In this document: piece by piece, positions 44,080 through 56,798 of the stretch
Layout of the letters: each line of letters starts with the position of its first letter
How positions within the stretch are numbered: position 1 is the first letter of the stretch
From: Oscheius onirici
Lineage: Eukaryota; Nematoda; Chromadorea; Rhabditida; Rhabditidae
Assembly: GCA_932521025.1 (NCBI GenBank)
Contig: OW051469.1
Span: 2,430,398-2,494,397, forward strand
Reading direction: 5' to 3'
DNA: 64,000 nucleotides
Made by a program: the position numbers and the translations under genes
Notes under the pieces: generated by a model
Seen by the model: the letters and a program-made list of their open reading frames with translations, nothing else
What the model was told of the DNA's origin: nothing
Databases searched by the model: none

Positions 44080-44755
44080 ATGGCTCGTCCCAAGAAGGCC
44101 GCGTCGCCTTCCAAATCACCTGCTACCAAGACCACCAAGAAGGCAAAGAAAGCTAAGGTTTGTTTTCATCTTTCGAAATTATCTTTCTCCTACATTCTAT
44201 CCGAATCTGCATAAAAAACCCCTTTTTCAGGACCCCAACGCTCCCAAGCGGGCCATGTCCGCTTTCTTCTTCTGGCTCCAAGAAAACCGCGAGCGTATCA
44301 AGAAGCCCGGTATGGGAGTTGCCGACATCGCTAAAGAGGCCGGAGTTCAGTGGGGCAAACTCGGAGACAAATCTGTAAGTATTTTCCATCCTTTTCTCTT
44401 TACAGCCCCCTTGTGTATATGGCCTAGAGTGGGGCATGTGGCCTCTTATTCGGTGAACCAGAAGGCGAGCGACCATTATGTAAAGACGCAGTGAGGAGGC
44501 CTTGGTCACGCGGCCCGCGAACACCTGTCACTAAACCCAGCGACCACGCGCGCGTGCGTTTGAATGAGCCCGAGATAGCACCCGTGCGATCGTTAGGGCA
44601 GCTGGCCTCGCTCTCCCCTGTGACACAAAGCCATCGCAAATACTAAAGTCTTCGGAGCATCATAAGTATTCCTTTATTTTCAGAAATGGGAGCAGAAGGC
44701 CGCTGTTGACAAGAAACGCTACGAGGGCGAGATGGCTGCCTACAAGGGCAAGTAA
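44080..44755 (+). CDS. hmg-1.1: Single HMG-box protein
   Basis: Three exons (44080-44157, 44231-44374, 44684-44755) give 97 residues. A basic Ala/Lys/Pro leader (26 residues) precedes one HMG box that begins DPNAPKRAMSAFFFWLQENR and includes KKPGMGVADIAKEAG and KWEQKAAVDKKRYEGEM. HMG-box proteins bind the DNA minor groove without strong sequence preference, bend it and act as chromatin architectural factors in the nucleus. The short one-box form with no acidic tail matches nematode HMG-1.1 as I remember it. A poly(A) signal follows at 44899. A paralogue with the same exon plan lies 1 kb downstream. Confidence 0.92.
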
Positions 44756-45778
44756 ATCGTCTTCATCTCTCTCCGCACGTCAACAGTGTCGTTACCCTAA
44801 AACCCCCGATACTCACTGTATATACCGTTATTTCTCTTCCCTGACTCGTACCTCATTTGGCCCTTTGTGGCATTCCTGTACTGTCAGAAATTAAGGTTAA
44901 TAAAACCGTCACTGCATTTATTTTGTATTTTAGTGCTAAAACATGGGAACTTGATAATTCTAGCGAAAAGCTGGGACATAGAGGGCTAGCACTGTTACTC
45001 GAGGATAGCTGAGTCACTTCGTTGTTAGGAAGAGGCAACGATCTCATCGAAGAAGACTACGCCTTTTATTTCATCTCGTCTTGAAGGTAACAAAGGAAAT
45101 CATTGGTAGAACTGGACGCCCTTCTAATGTCGGGAGCTTTAGATACGATGAAGCCTGAACAAAGTAGTGAGCTAAAGAAATATCGTGTGACTTCAATACA
45201 ATAAGAGTCTATTTTCTAGTCTGCTTCTGAAAGTGCAGATACAATTTTTGGAGGCTCTCGTTTCCATTCAGCCATGTACATTTATATTTTTATACCACCA
45301 TTTTTTATCCCGTTCTAAGATGTAAGTTTTCATGATAATTGTGAGAAACTGTTCCAGTCAGTCAGGACTCCCCCTGCATTTCAAATTTTCTCCGGACTTC
45401 GAGTATTTTTCCCGGGATGGTGAAAAGTCACAATGCTGTTTGAAGATATGGAGACCGGGAGAAGGCGAGATTACTGTACTCGTTCTTTATTTCCAGAAGT
45501 TTCAAAACTTCTTCAGGTCTCTCAGTCTCAACAAAACTCTTGTCTCTCTCAGTCTCTCGCTCCTGGTTAAAGGATGGTAGCTAAAGATCCCCAAGAGATA
45601 CATGCATGGTCTCCGCCCCCTTCGCGTTCGCGCCCAAATGGAAGAGAGGACGCTCGCCCCATTGCTACATTGTCGCGTCGTTGGGTGTTTTCAAACAGCT
45701 CTCCTCGTGTTCTCGCAACACCTTCTCCGCTCTCTCTCTCTCTGACTACAAAAAAACATCGATTTTCTTCAGAGAATC
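44756..45778. other. Spacer between the two HMG genes
   Basis: Begins with the 3' UTR of HMG gene 1. Frames at 45332-45580 and 45574-45864 are low complexity and unsupported. A candidate trans-splice acceptor (gattttcttcag, ending about 45772) lies just before the second start codon. Confidence 0.4.
44899..44904 (+). terminator. Poly(A) signal AATAAA of HMG gene 1
   Basis: Perfect AATAAA 144 bases after the stop codon, followed by T-rich DNA. Confidence 0.65.
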
Positions 45779-46595
45779 ATGTCCGGAAGACCGTCCAGAG
45801 GAGTCAAGAAGGCCGCTGCTGTGACCAAGAAGCCCAAGGAGAAGGTGAGTACAATTTTAACTAGATCTGGGAGGGGGACAGTAAGAGAGATAGTTATAGA
45901 TATAGGGACTGGAAAAATGACAGTGATAGGGACTGGGAAAGGAAAAGTGACAGTAACTGAAACAGAGTCTAGATAGGAACTGGGATGGGGGCAGTGACAG
46001 TGAGAGACAAGGACAGTGATTGAGAGTAACTTTGACTGTGAATAGTTTCTGTGACTGTGACAGTAAGAGCGATAGAGACAGTGAAGGGTACAAGAACAGT
46101 ATCTGAATAGAACAGGAACTATGACAGTATCAAAGACTGGAACAGTATGAGTGACAGAGAGTGGGAATGTGACAGTGAGAGAGACGGGAACAGTGACAGA
46201 CAACAAACAAAAAAGAAGGTTTTATAGGACCCCAACGCTCCCAAGCGCCCCATGTCTGCCTACTTCCACTGGCTTGGAGAGAACCGTGCGGTCATCAAGA
46301 AGCCCGGTATGGGAGTTGCCGAGATCGCCAAGGAGGCCGGAGTCCAGTGGGCCAAGCTCACCGATAAATCCGTGAGTTTTCCAACTTTCTTCTTCGGAAT
46401 AGTCTAAATTTGAGTAGTTTTGCATCGATTAAAAACACGAAAATGAGTTACAGTACTTTTGGCTCATTTTAGGATAATTTTCACTAAAAATTATTGTTTC
46501 AGAAGTGGGAAAAGATGGCCCAGGACGACAAGCAGCGATACGACAAGGATATGACTGCCTACAAGGCCAAGAAGGCCGCTGCCGAGAAGAAGTAA
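45779..46595 (+). CDS. Single HMG-box protein, tandem paralogue
   Basis: Three exons (45779-45844, 46228-46371, 46503-46595) give 100 residues. The HMG box starts DPNAPKRPMSAYFHWLGENR and shares KKPGMGVAEIAKEAGVQWAK with its neighbour. The middle exon is exactly 144 bases in both genes and intron positions coincide, so the pair arose by tandem duplication. The basic leader (SGRPSRGVKKAAAVTKKPKE) and a longer Lys/Ala tail differ. Intron 1 is filled with imperfect gacagtgaga repeats. The likely role is a nuclear, nonspecific DNA-bending protein. Confidence 0.9.
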
Positions 46596-46661
46596 GAAAA
46601 CTTCTTCTTCTCCATGTTAACCCCGTAAAATCTCCCTGATACTCAGCCATGTACTGCTCCG

Positions 46662-46667
46662 AATAAA
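46662..46667 (+). terminator. Poly(A) signal AATAAA of HMG gene 2
   Basis: Perfect AATAAA 67 bases after the stop codon. The convergent PTRH2 gene ends 29 bases further on. Confidence 0.7.
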
Positions 46668-46695
46668 TCAATTCATTAAAGTAAAAAAAAATATT

Positions 46696-48009
46696 TTACA
46701 TTAATTTTAAAGTACCGGTAACGGCATCAACGTGGTCTTTTTCGCCGAAGACGGCTAGAACTGTCGTAGATCCAGCGGCGATTTGGGTAAATCCGGCATC
46801 GCGTATCAAATAGTGGTAGCAGTTGTTCTCCTTGGCAATCTAAATTGAGAGATTTTGAGAGGAAAACTTGGAAATTTTTTAAATTTTCGAATGATACGGA
46901 TACAATGGCACTTTCAGGGCCACAGACTCGATAGTTAGACTGCTAGGCAGTTTAACTTTTTTTTCATGACCACCGAGCTTTTCATGACCACCATAGAGAC
47001 CTAGACAGCAGGAGCCAGGCTTGTTGATTTTGCGGCGCAGCGCCGCGCTTTTTAGCGCTGTCCACAGGGGCGCGCCGCGCCGCAGAGGAATTGAGAAACA
47101 AAATAGGTTTTTGCATTTTTAAGTGCTTTATATACTCATTTTTTCGAGGATTTTTTTTAGGAGAAAACATGGAGAAGTGAAAGAATACAGTTTTTCAATC
47201 ATTTTGCCTCATTCTAAGGGATTTCTCTTCAATTTTCTGCCGGAGGAGACCTTTCTAGGGTATTTTTCCACGCTGAATCGATTAAAACGGCCTAGAAGTC
47301 GAAAAAATGAGTATAAAGCACGTAAAAATACAAAAATCTATTTTGTTCTCAATTCCTCTGTGTCCGGCGCTGAATCCTCCGGCGCGCCCCTAGACCGGAG
47401 CGCTGAATTCTGCGGCACGGCGCGGCACAGCAAATTAACAAGCCTGGCAGGAGCTGTCTGCCAGGCCATAAATTCTACGGCCAGACAGTCTTACATGCTT
47501 TGAGGCCATCGACTCGACATCTAGACGGCTGAGTTATTTTCCTCTGCTACAGTCTAGACAGCAAGAACCTTTTCAGGGCCACAGGCTCGACAAATTAGAG
47601 TTTGTTTGAGACCACAGGCTAGACAGTTAGACAGCCGAAGCGTCCTCAAAGCCGTTGCGTTTATCTTTTTGAAAGAAAAAGTAAGAAGGCTAACTTTTTG
47701 AAGTTCTTTGAGCTGCTCAGTCGTTTCTCCCTTGACGGCAATCTTTACGGCTCCGTGCGTCTCCCAACTCTGCAGAGCCGCTTGTCCTTCGATCGTCTTC
47801 GAAGCCACTTGGTAGACGGCAATGGCCGCATGCGCTACCTGTGCCGCCAGCTTTCCTTTTCCCATCGACAGAGACATGTTCGCGACGAAGACCATCTTGT
47901 GCGTTCTGTTTGCTCGAGACAGAGCTTTTAGGACCTCCTGAAGATGTCCGCTGCTGCTTGATCTGGTCGTAGGCGACGTCGCCGGCTCCTGACTCCAATA
48001 GCCGCCCAT
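46696..48009 (-). CDS. PTRH2: Peptidyl-tRNA hydrolase 2 (Pth2/Bit1 family)
   Basis: Two exons (48009-47695, 46839-46696) give 152 residues. Pth2 enzymes release peptide from peptidyl-tRNA dropped by ribosomes; animal members also act at mitochondria in cell survival signalling. Family landmarks are MSLSMGKGKLAAQVAHAA, the catalytic Lys/basic segment ETHGAVKIAVKGETTEQL and the end IRDAGFTQIAAGSTTVLAVFGEK. I chose the ATG at 48009 because gattctttttcag, a strong 3' splice site, ends two bases before it. The frame is open upstream to an ATG at 48069, which would add 20 residues. No N-terminal membrane anchor like that of vertebrate PTRH2 is visible. The intron carries a large foldback element and copies of the paired 22-base motif. 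Confidence 0.9.
46918..47634. repeat. Copies of the paired cacagactcgacagttagac motif in the PTRH2 intron
   Basis: Copies at about 46920-46941, 47505-47527 (diverged), 47579-47597 and 47611-47632, all on the plus strand, that is opposite to the gene. The last two form a pair about 30 bases apart. Confidence 0.6.
47010..47460. repeat. Large GC-rich foldback element in the PTRH2 intron
   Basis: Arms at about 47010-47165 and 47300-47455 are imperfect reverse complements: caggcttgttgattttgc / gcaaattaacaagcctg, gaattgagaacaaaatag-like / ctattttgttctcaattcc, and agtgctttatactcatttttt / aaaaaatgagtataaagcac. They enclose about 130 bases with no coding potential. Confidence 0.75.
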
Positions 48010-48011
48010 TT

Positions 48012-48020
48012 CTGAAAAAG
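48012..48020 (-). promoter_or_regulatory. Candidate spliced-leader acceptor, PTRH2
   Basis: ctttttcag on the minus strand ends at 48012, two bases before the chosen ATG (48009). Confidence 0.45.
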
Positions 48021-48277
48021 AATCCATATTTTCTTCGAAATGGCTGGAAATTTCGTTTTTTTTCACCATTTAACTCATCAAAAATCAGGTCGGCGTGAAA
48101 ATACCCAAAAACAGGGGCAGTGTGCTCAGAAAGATTATGGGGGCATCGCAGACCATGTTTTTTTTTAGATATAACTCGGCCAAAATAGCCCCCTCTCGGA
48201 CTAACACAAGAACTGTATAACGAATTCATAACAAGAGCTCAAAACAAGTCAACAATTGAATAACGTAACAAAATCTC

Positions 48278-50541
48278 TCATTCCATAATAGTCTTTGCCG
48301 CAAAGCTGTAGAGCTCGGCGTTGATTCTCTTCAGCTTCTTGTTCTCCTCCAGCAGCTTCTTGATTCTCTCGTCGGCCGGCTCGTCATCATTATCTTAATT
48401 TTCCGATATTTTTATATAAAAAGTCTAAAATACCTGTCGATTCGCTAGTTGTGGCCTTTTTGGGTGATTCCAGGAGCTGAATTTCGTCGTCGTCTTCGCC
48501 GATTCCGTTTTGAGCTGGGGTAGCCGGCTGTTGCGATTTTTTCGGCGTCTTCTTCGGCTTTGAGGTATCCAGTAGGGAGCTGCCTTGAGTCTCCAGTAAA
48601 CAGTCAATCAGAGAACTCCATCGAGTCTGAAAAACTACTGAGATTTGCAGACTTGTAGTTTACCCAGGCCGCAGCCTCGGCAGGTAGACATTGAGACATG
48701 TTTCGAAGTCACAGACTCGATAATTAGACAGAATTGTCAATTTTCTGGCCCACAGTCTCAACAGTTAAAAAACGCACCAAATCGTGATCGCCCTTCCTCC
48801 TGACTGTCAGCTGCGTGCTTCCAGACGCCGTCGGATTTCTCTGCAGCTCAAAGACCGGCCTCCAGAGGGTCGTATGCTCGCTGTTGGACAGCGTCGGCCA
48901 GTTTGGAATGAATGACAGTGTTGATACCGTTCCTCTCATCGTACTAACCTGTATTTTTTGTATATTTTAGACTGAAAAGGGGTCTTACTCTCAGGCACTG
49001 TCGACTGGCAATTTCCCAGAGACAATATTTGCCGCTGGCGTCGCCAGAAGCCAAAAGAGCTCCATCTCCATTGATCGCCAGAGCGGTAATTTCGTCAGAG
49101 TGACCGTTAAAGACCGGGATAGAATCGTTTCGCTCGTCGGACGTCTGGATAAGAATCTCACTCTTGAGCCCCTAAAATTGGCTGTAAAAATAGATTAAAA
49201 AAAAAGGCTTACGACGCTGTACAAGTTGATTTGGGCGATATTTCCGAGATCCGAGCCGATGAAGAGACGCGATTCGGCCGGGTCGAGAGTGCAGCTGGTC
49301 AGGGGACGGTCAGCGGAGATCTGGAACGAATTGCTTAAAATAATGGAGTTTTCGCACCTTTAACAGCGAAGAATCCAGCGAAATCGAGTGAACTGTGGCT
49401 GTGTGATCGGCTCCGCAGGTGGCGATTCTCGGGTCTTGGCCCAGACCGACGGAAAGTCCTCTAATTGGCAGCGTATGAGCTTGCCACTTCCGTAAAGGCT
49501 TGATATTTCGCTCTCTGTCGGTGGAGACTAGTCTGAAAGTGAGAAAAGTTAACATATTGGAAATATGCCGGCTACGACATCTGTAGACTGTTCATCGGCC
49601 ACAGTCTCGACTTAGACAATGTGGTCGTTTTTCTACGTCGCAGACTTGACAGTTAAACAGCGGGGTCATTTTTCTAGGGTTCCAAGAAAATAAGCGAAAA
49701 TATTATCCAAGAACGTACTCTGAGACTAGGTACACATGAACAGCTCCATCATTCGAGGCTGTGACAAGAAGAGCCTCGTCTGAAGAGAGACCGAGTCGCG
49801 CAATGGTCTGGTAATGGGCATCGACGACGGTGAGCAGCTCGCCTGTGGTTAGCTGCAATTTTTGGCGTTTAAGCACAAAAATGATCTTACCAGCCAAATA
49901 TAAATCTTGGTAGCGATGGCGGCAAAGAGAAGAGCTCCGTCGCGGCTCGTAACGAGGGAACTGATAGCACCGGCGACGACACTTTTGGCGTGGAAGCGAT
50001 CACGATTGTGGACGGCCAGACAGTTTAGGAGAGGCCGGTCCTTGATGGCTATGAGGAAATGGTCTCCGTTTGAGCCTGAAACAGAGGAATATTAGCATCT
50101 TCTAGTCTAGAGCAACACGCCTCAAATACTCAAATTACTACCATGCTGCCTAACTGTCGAGTCTGTGGTTTTTAAAAACAACTGCCGTCTAACTGTCGGC
50201 CACTGGATTTTCACGAAAGTTCGTTCTATAGATCCAAGAAAACAAAGAAAAGCAAAAAATCACCTAGTGGAACAACTCTGCCAGCTGCGGCTCCTTGAAG
50301 CTCCGATCCCTTGTAGCTCCAAGACGAGACGCCGGTCCTCGGATCGACGACGATTGTGGAAAATGGATCTGCACTCGAGGCGCCGACCAGTAACATCTAA
50401 ATTTTGAGATTTTAGACGAAAAGCTACGAAAGAACCAACCTCAACAGGCTTCTGTACAGCTTCGGTCTGGCTCTGCTGGCCTATGGAGCCATTTTGTGCT
50501 AATTTTGTCCCAGAAGACGACCCGGTCGACGTTTTGCCCAT
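48278..50541 (-). CDS. WDR18: WD-repeat protein 18 (Ipi3)
   Basis: Ten exons (50541-50440, 50396-50264, 50075-49891, 49852-49722, 49532-49358, 49320-49213, 49171-48989, 48948-48778, 48626-48434, 48393-48278) join in frame to 498 residues. A beta-propeller covers roughly 35-370, with WD-like strands such as LGLSSDEALLVTASNDGAVH, GQDPRIATCGADHTATVHS and FNGHSDEITALAINGDGALL. The C-terminus is a short coiled coil, KKLLEENKKLKRINAELYSF, which matches the end of human WDR18. WDR18/Ipi3 belongs to the Rix1/PELP1-TEX10 complex, which works with Rea1/MDN1 on pre-60S ribosome maturation in the nucleolus. An acidic, Lys/Pro/Thr-rich linker (KPKKTPKKSQQPATPAQNG) precedes the coiled coil. Several introns contain pairs of the 22-base motif. 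Confidence 0.88.
48705..50207. repeat. Paired 22-base motifs in WDR18 introns
   Basis: Copies of cacagactcga(c/t)(a/t)gttagac occur on the plus strand at about 48706-48729 and 48751-48771 (intron 8) and at 49597-49617 and 49640-49661 (intron 4). The reverse orientation occurs at about 50146-50168 and 50189-50208 (intron 2). Each intron has exactly two copies, 30-45 bases apart. Confidence 0.65.
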
Positions 50542-51104
50542 ATTCTGCAAGTTTATAGCTTATTTGATTGAGAAAATGGAAAAAGAAGAGAAAAACTGGC
50601 CAAGAAGGCAAGTTTGGAAGCATTTTCAGCCAAACGGCCAGATTCTCGAACTTTGGCTACTTTTCATCGGTTTAACCTGATTATAGCATAGTTTGCTAGC
50701 TTCTGAGACAATTTTGCTGATAAAAGGAACTATTTTACAAGAACAAAAGCTATAGCTTGAAAATTGTGGGAAAAACTTCATTTTTGGATAGTTTCTGGTC
50801 GAAATTTGCTTTAAAGACTATTGCAGCCTGATGAGCTATGTTTTAATATAATTTTTGTGCCTAAGTTTTTAGGAAAAAGTGAATATAATAGAGAAAAATG
50901 TGTAAATATAGCGAGAAAATGGCCTAAGCAGACAACATTTCTCTATTGCGTACATATTTTCCTGCTAACGCAATTTTTCCAACTGGAAAGCGACCATTCA
51001 TTGCAAGCAACAGTTATACAATAAATATATCAATAAAGAGATGAGCATCGGAATAAATAGCACTAGAGGAGGGAGAAATATACAGACAGACAGATAGACA
51101 TCTT
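50542..51104. other. Spacer between WDR18 and the phosphatase gene
   Basis: A/T-rich DNA without supported exons. It should contain the WDR18 promoter and the 3' UTR of the phosphatase gene. A minor (ACAG)n-like string lies at about 51080-51100. Confidence 0.45.
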
Positions 51105-53899
<2,795 letters not shown>

Positions 53900-54219
53900 G
53901 CCTCGATCTATTCTTAGACCGCGGGGTGTGCTGCGCGTGCAGCTGCCGCTCCTTTCTGGAAAAAAGGGGGGATGAGTCAAGAAAGTTTTTTGAGAGGCAG
54001 CTGGGATTGGAATTTACTGGGTGGGAGTAGGAGAGAGAGGGCAAATAAATTAGTCAGGGCGAGAGACTTTTCAGCTTGGAGGAAGAAACAGGCTGTCAAC
54101 AAAAAAAAGTGGTAAGAATTTCTGGGGAACAGGAAGTTTAGAAAATGGACCGAGTCTGAGGAAATCGGGTTTGTAAAAGGTTGGGAAGATTCAGAAGAAA
54201 TTCTGGTGGCAAATATAGC

Positions 54220-54525
54220 TCAAAGTATCAGATGGTCAAGGAAAAATGAACAGTATTCTGAGGATTCACGAAGTTTTGAGGAGAATGACACTACAAGATC
54301 GTCTGAACTGTGAATAGCTCCCAGTACTGGACCCTTTAGAGAGACTACGGTGTGAACAAGAACCATATTTAAGAAGTGGAGCGCCAACTCGAAATCCAGG
54401 TCGCTGAGGTTCAAAAACAGTCCGCCTTTAAGCAGGCGTATCGAGTCCCAGTTGATGCGCAGCATGGCAAAAAATATACAAATTCGAACTTCTAGAGAGT
54501 CTGTTTGAACAATCTTCTGGGACAT
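54220..54525 (-). CDS. Doubtful single-exon frame
   Basis: 101 codons on the minus strand, starting directly after tttctgttag. Composition is mixed hydrophobic and charged (LSDLDFELALHFLNMVLVHT). There are no recognised motifs. It could be an alternative 5' exon of the phosphatase gene or chance. Confidence 0.2.
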   Translation of the reverse strand: MSQKIVQTDSLEVRICIFFAMLRINWDSIRLLKGGLFLNLSDLDFELALHFLNMVLVHTVVSLKGPVLGAIHSSDDLVVSFSSKLRESSEYCSFFLDHLIL

Positions 54526-55006
54526 CTAACAGAAAGGATCGAGGAATCTCCGAGGTCTGTTCGAAGAGCCGCTCTTGTCGAATATAGACTTGATACAGCG
54601 AATAAATGAAATGAACCGAAAGAAAGTCACACTGGTTCTGACCTCACAGTTCTAAAGCATTATTTTCTTTTTAGAAATATGGAGACAGTTTTTAATATAG
54701 GTGTTCCAGAGTTCTCTCTGTATGAGTCAAGGTGGTCCGGAACTTTGAAAAAAGTTCCGAGCTGAATAAGAAATGTTCTGTTCCACCCGGCCGATGTACA
54801 GGCTTCTGGCAAAGGAAAGATAAATTCAAGGGGCACTGACTCACTAACTTGTGATCCTCCAGGCTGGCTCGAAGGCGAAAAGAACAAAAAAGAATCTCCC
54901 AGAGAGTAAAGAAACAAAGATCCCCAGACCCAACTGTGAGCTGTAAAAGAGGCTTGAAGAGCCTTGTCCGAGTGAGAGAGACTCGCGAATAAACAAGCCC
55001 TAAAAG

Positions 55007-55121
<115 letters not shown>

Positions 55122-55466
55122 ATCCGCATGCAAACAGTCCCCCTACAACTTTTGGGCTGAAAAGTCACTAAAGTGACCATGAGACACTTGAAAAGTGGGT
55201 CCGGGCTCCAGACTCTTTAGAGAGTGGGAAAGATTGACTAGGCAAGACGGAGAGAGAACGGGGCTCGGCTAGTACAGTGGCCTGGTAGGCAAACAGTCCA
55301 TAGCTCCGGTCAGTCCTCCTCTCTCTCTCTCCGCCCTCGGCACAGACCGGAAAGACTCCGTACACGCGCCTCGCGCACACGGACACTAAGGAGCTTGAAA
55401 AGTTCCGGAACAGGAGTCGGCAAATAGAGGTTTATTGTGAAATGAAGGTGAGGCTAGTTTAAGAAA

Positions 55467-56423
55467 TTAGTGACGTGGACGGAAGAGTTCCTCGAAGGGG
55501 ATCTTGCTCAGTTTTTGGACCAGGGACTCTCTGGTGTCGCTTTCAGTGTAGAGAGAGACACAGGTGTTCCTGAAAGAATACAGTAAATAGAGAGCCAGAG
55601 AGATAAAGTAAGACGGATAGTCAGAGACAGAGAGACACATAGAGTGAGAGATAGAGTCAGAAAGATAGAAATGCAGAGAAACAGTAGGTCATAGTAGTAG
55701 AGAGTCAGAGACATAGAGACGGAGAGTCTGTGTTACAGAGATACAGTAGGACAGAGTACTAGACAGTCTGATTTCCAGAGAGACAGATACGGTATGACGG
55801 AAACGCTCTTTTCTAGTAACAGAGTCAGAGTCGGAGAGTCGGTTAGACTGAGTATCAGATTCTGACAGAGAGTTTGGAACACTGTGAGAGTCTGAGAGTT
55901 ACAAACACAGAGAGATGGAGATTCAGAGAGACAGAAAAAAGAGAAGCAGAGACAGATGGTACTCACGTGCAAGACTGAAGATTCTCAGAAGCTGTAGCGA
56001 TTCTCTTCTCTACTTGTTCTGGAGGCGTAGTACTGTCGGGACGACCGACCTGGAGACAGGCATCTCCACAGAGGAAGAGGCGACTGTCAGAGTTGCAAGA
56101 GACGAGGACAGAGAGAATCTGAATCAGTCTTAAATTTGTACCGAATCCGTTAGGCAACGGCTATACTTTTCTAGTTAAGGAAAACCAATAACTTAATCGC
56201 AGAAACAGGTGGTACATATTACGACAGAAACAGTCCGCATGGCCTTCCGCAAAGTTACACAATAATCTGTGGGCTTTTCCCACGATTGTCACAAATTTTG
56301 ATCGTAAATGTGAAATGTCCTCGATAAGTCCTTACTTTGCGGGAAAATACATAAAAACAACCAAAATAATAGTGAAAAACTCACCAGTATCTGTAAAAAG
56401 ACGAGAAGCTGCGAGCTGTTCAT
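55467..56423 (-). CDS. Small secreted cysteine-containing protein
   Basis: Three exons (56423-56385, 56118-55967, 55569-55467) join in frame to 97 residues with a stop. The N-terminus is a signal peptide (SSQLLVFLQILILSVLVSC). The mature part has about five Cys (one in SRLFLCGDACLQ, then SCTNTCVSLY) and a charged helical end (ESLVQKLSKIPFEELF). I do not recognise the family. A small secreted protein of this type could be a peptide hormone, a defence peptide or a matrix protein; the sequence does not decide. Intron 2 is filled with imperfect agagacagag repeats. Splice sites are all standard and phases agree, which supports a real gene. Confidence 0.55.
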
Positions 56424-56798
56424 AGTGATGACTTTCGTTGGGTCTGATGGGCAAACAGGACAGTTTGCGCTCCCTTTTTGACATTCCCCGTGTTATTGAT
56501 CATTTCGCCGTGTGTGTTCAGTTGCTTCTCCTATTCAAAAGGTTTATAGAAACATGTTTTGTTTTCGCCCCTTTTGGCCTCATAATAAGTCCTCACGGCC
56601 TTTGCTTAGTGGCCCCTTGGCGTTGGCAAACAGGGCGGGGCAGATTAAAGTCAAAGCTGCGTCAAAAGCCGAGGGAGATTCATTCACTCAGAACAGAATA
56701 AAAATGAACAAAAATCAAAATAACAAGCAGCAAAAGTTGGGGAGGCAAAACGGGTAAAAAAGCGGTGTAAGATCTTCAGATTTTGAGAGAATCTTCTT
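56424..56798. other. Spacer between CCT2 and the Cys-peptide gene
   Basis: A plus-strand frame at 56438-56701 shows no motif and no splice support. Presumably it contains the CCT2 3' UTR and the promoter of the Cys-peptide gene. Confidence 0.4.

Noticed and set aside
48278-50541. Sec12/PREB as identity of the WD-repeat gene
   Set aside because: No C-terminal membrane anchor; the terminal coiled coil and propeller order match WDR18/Ipi3.
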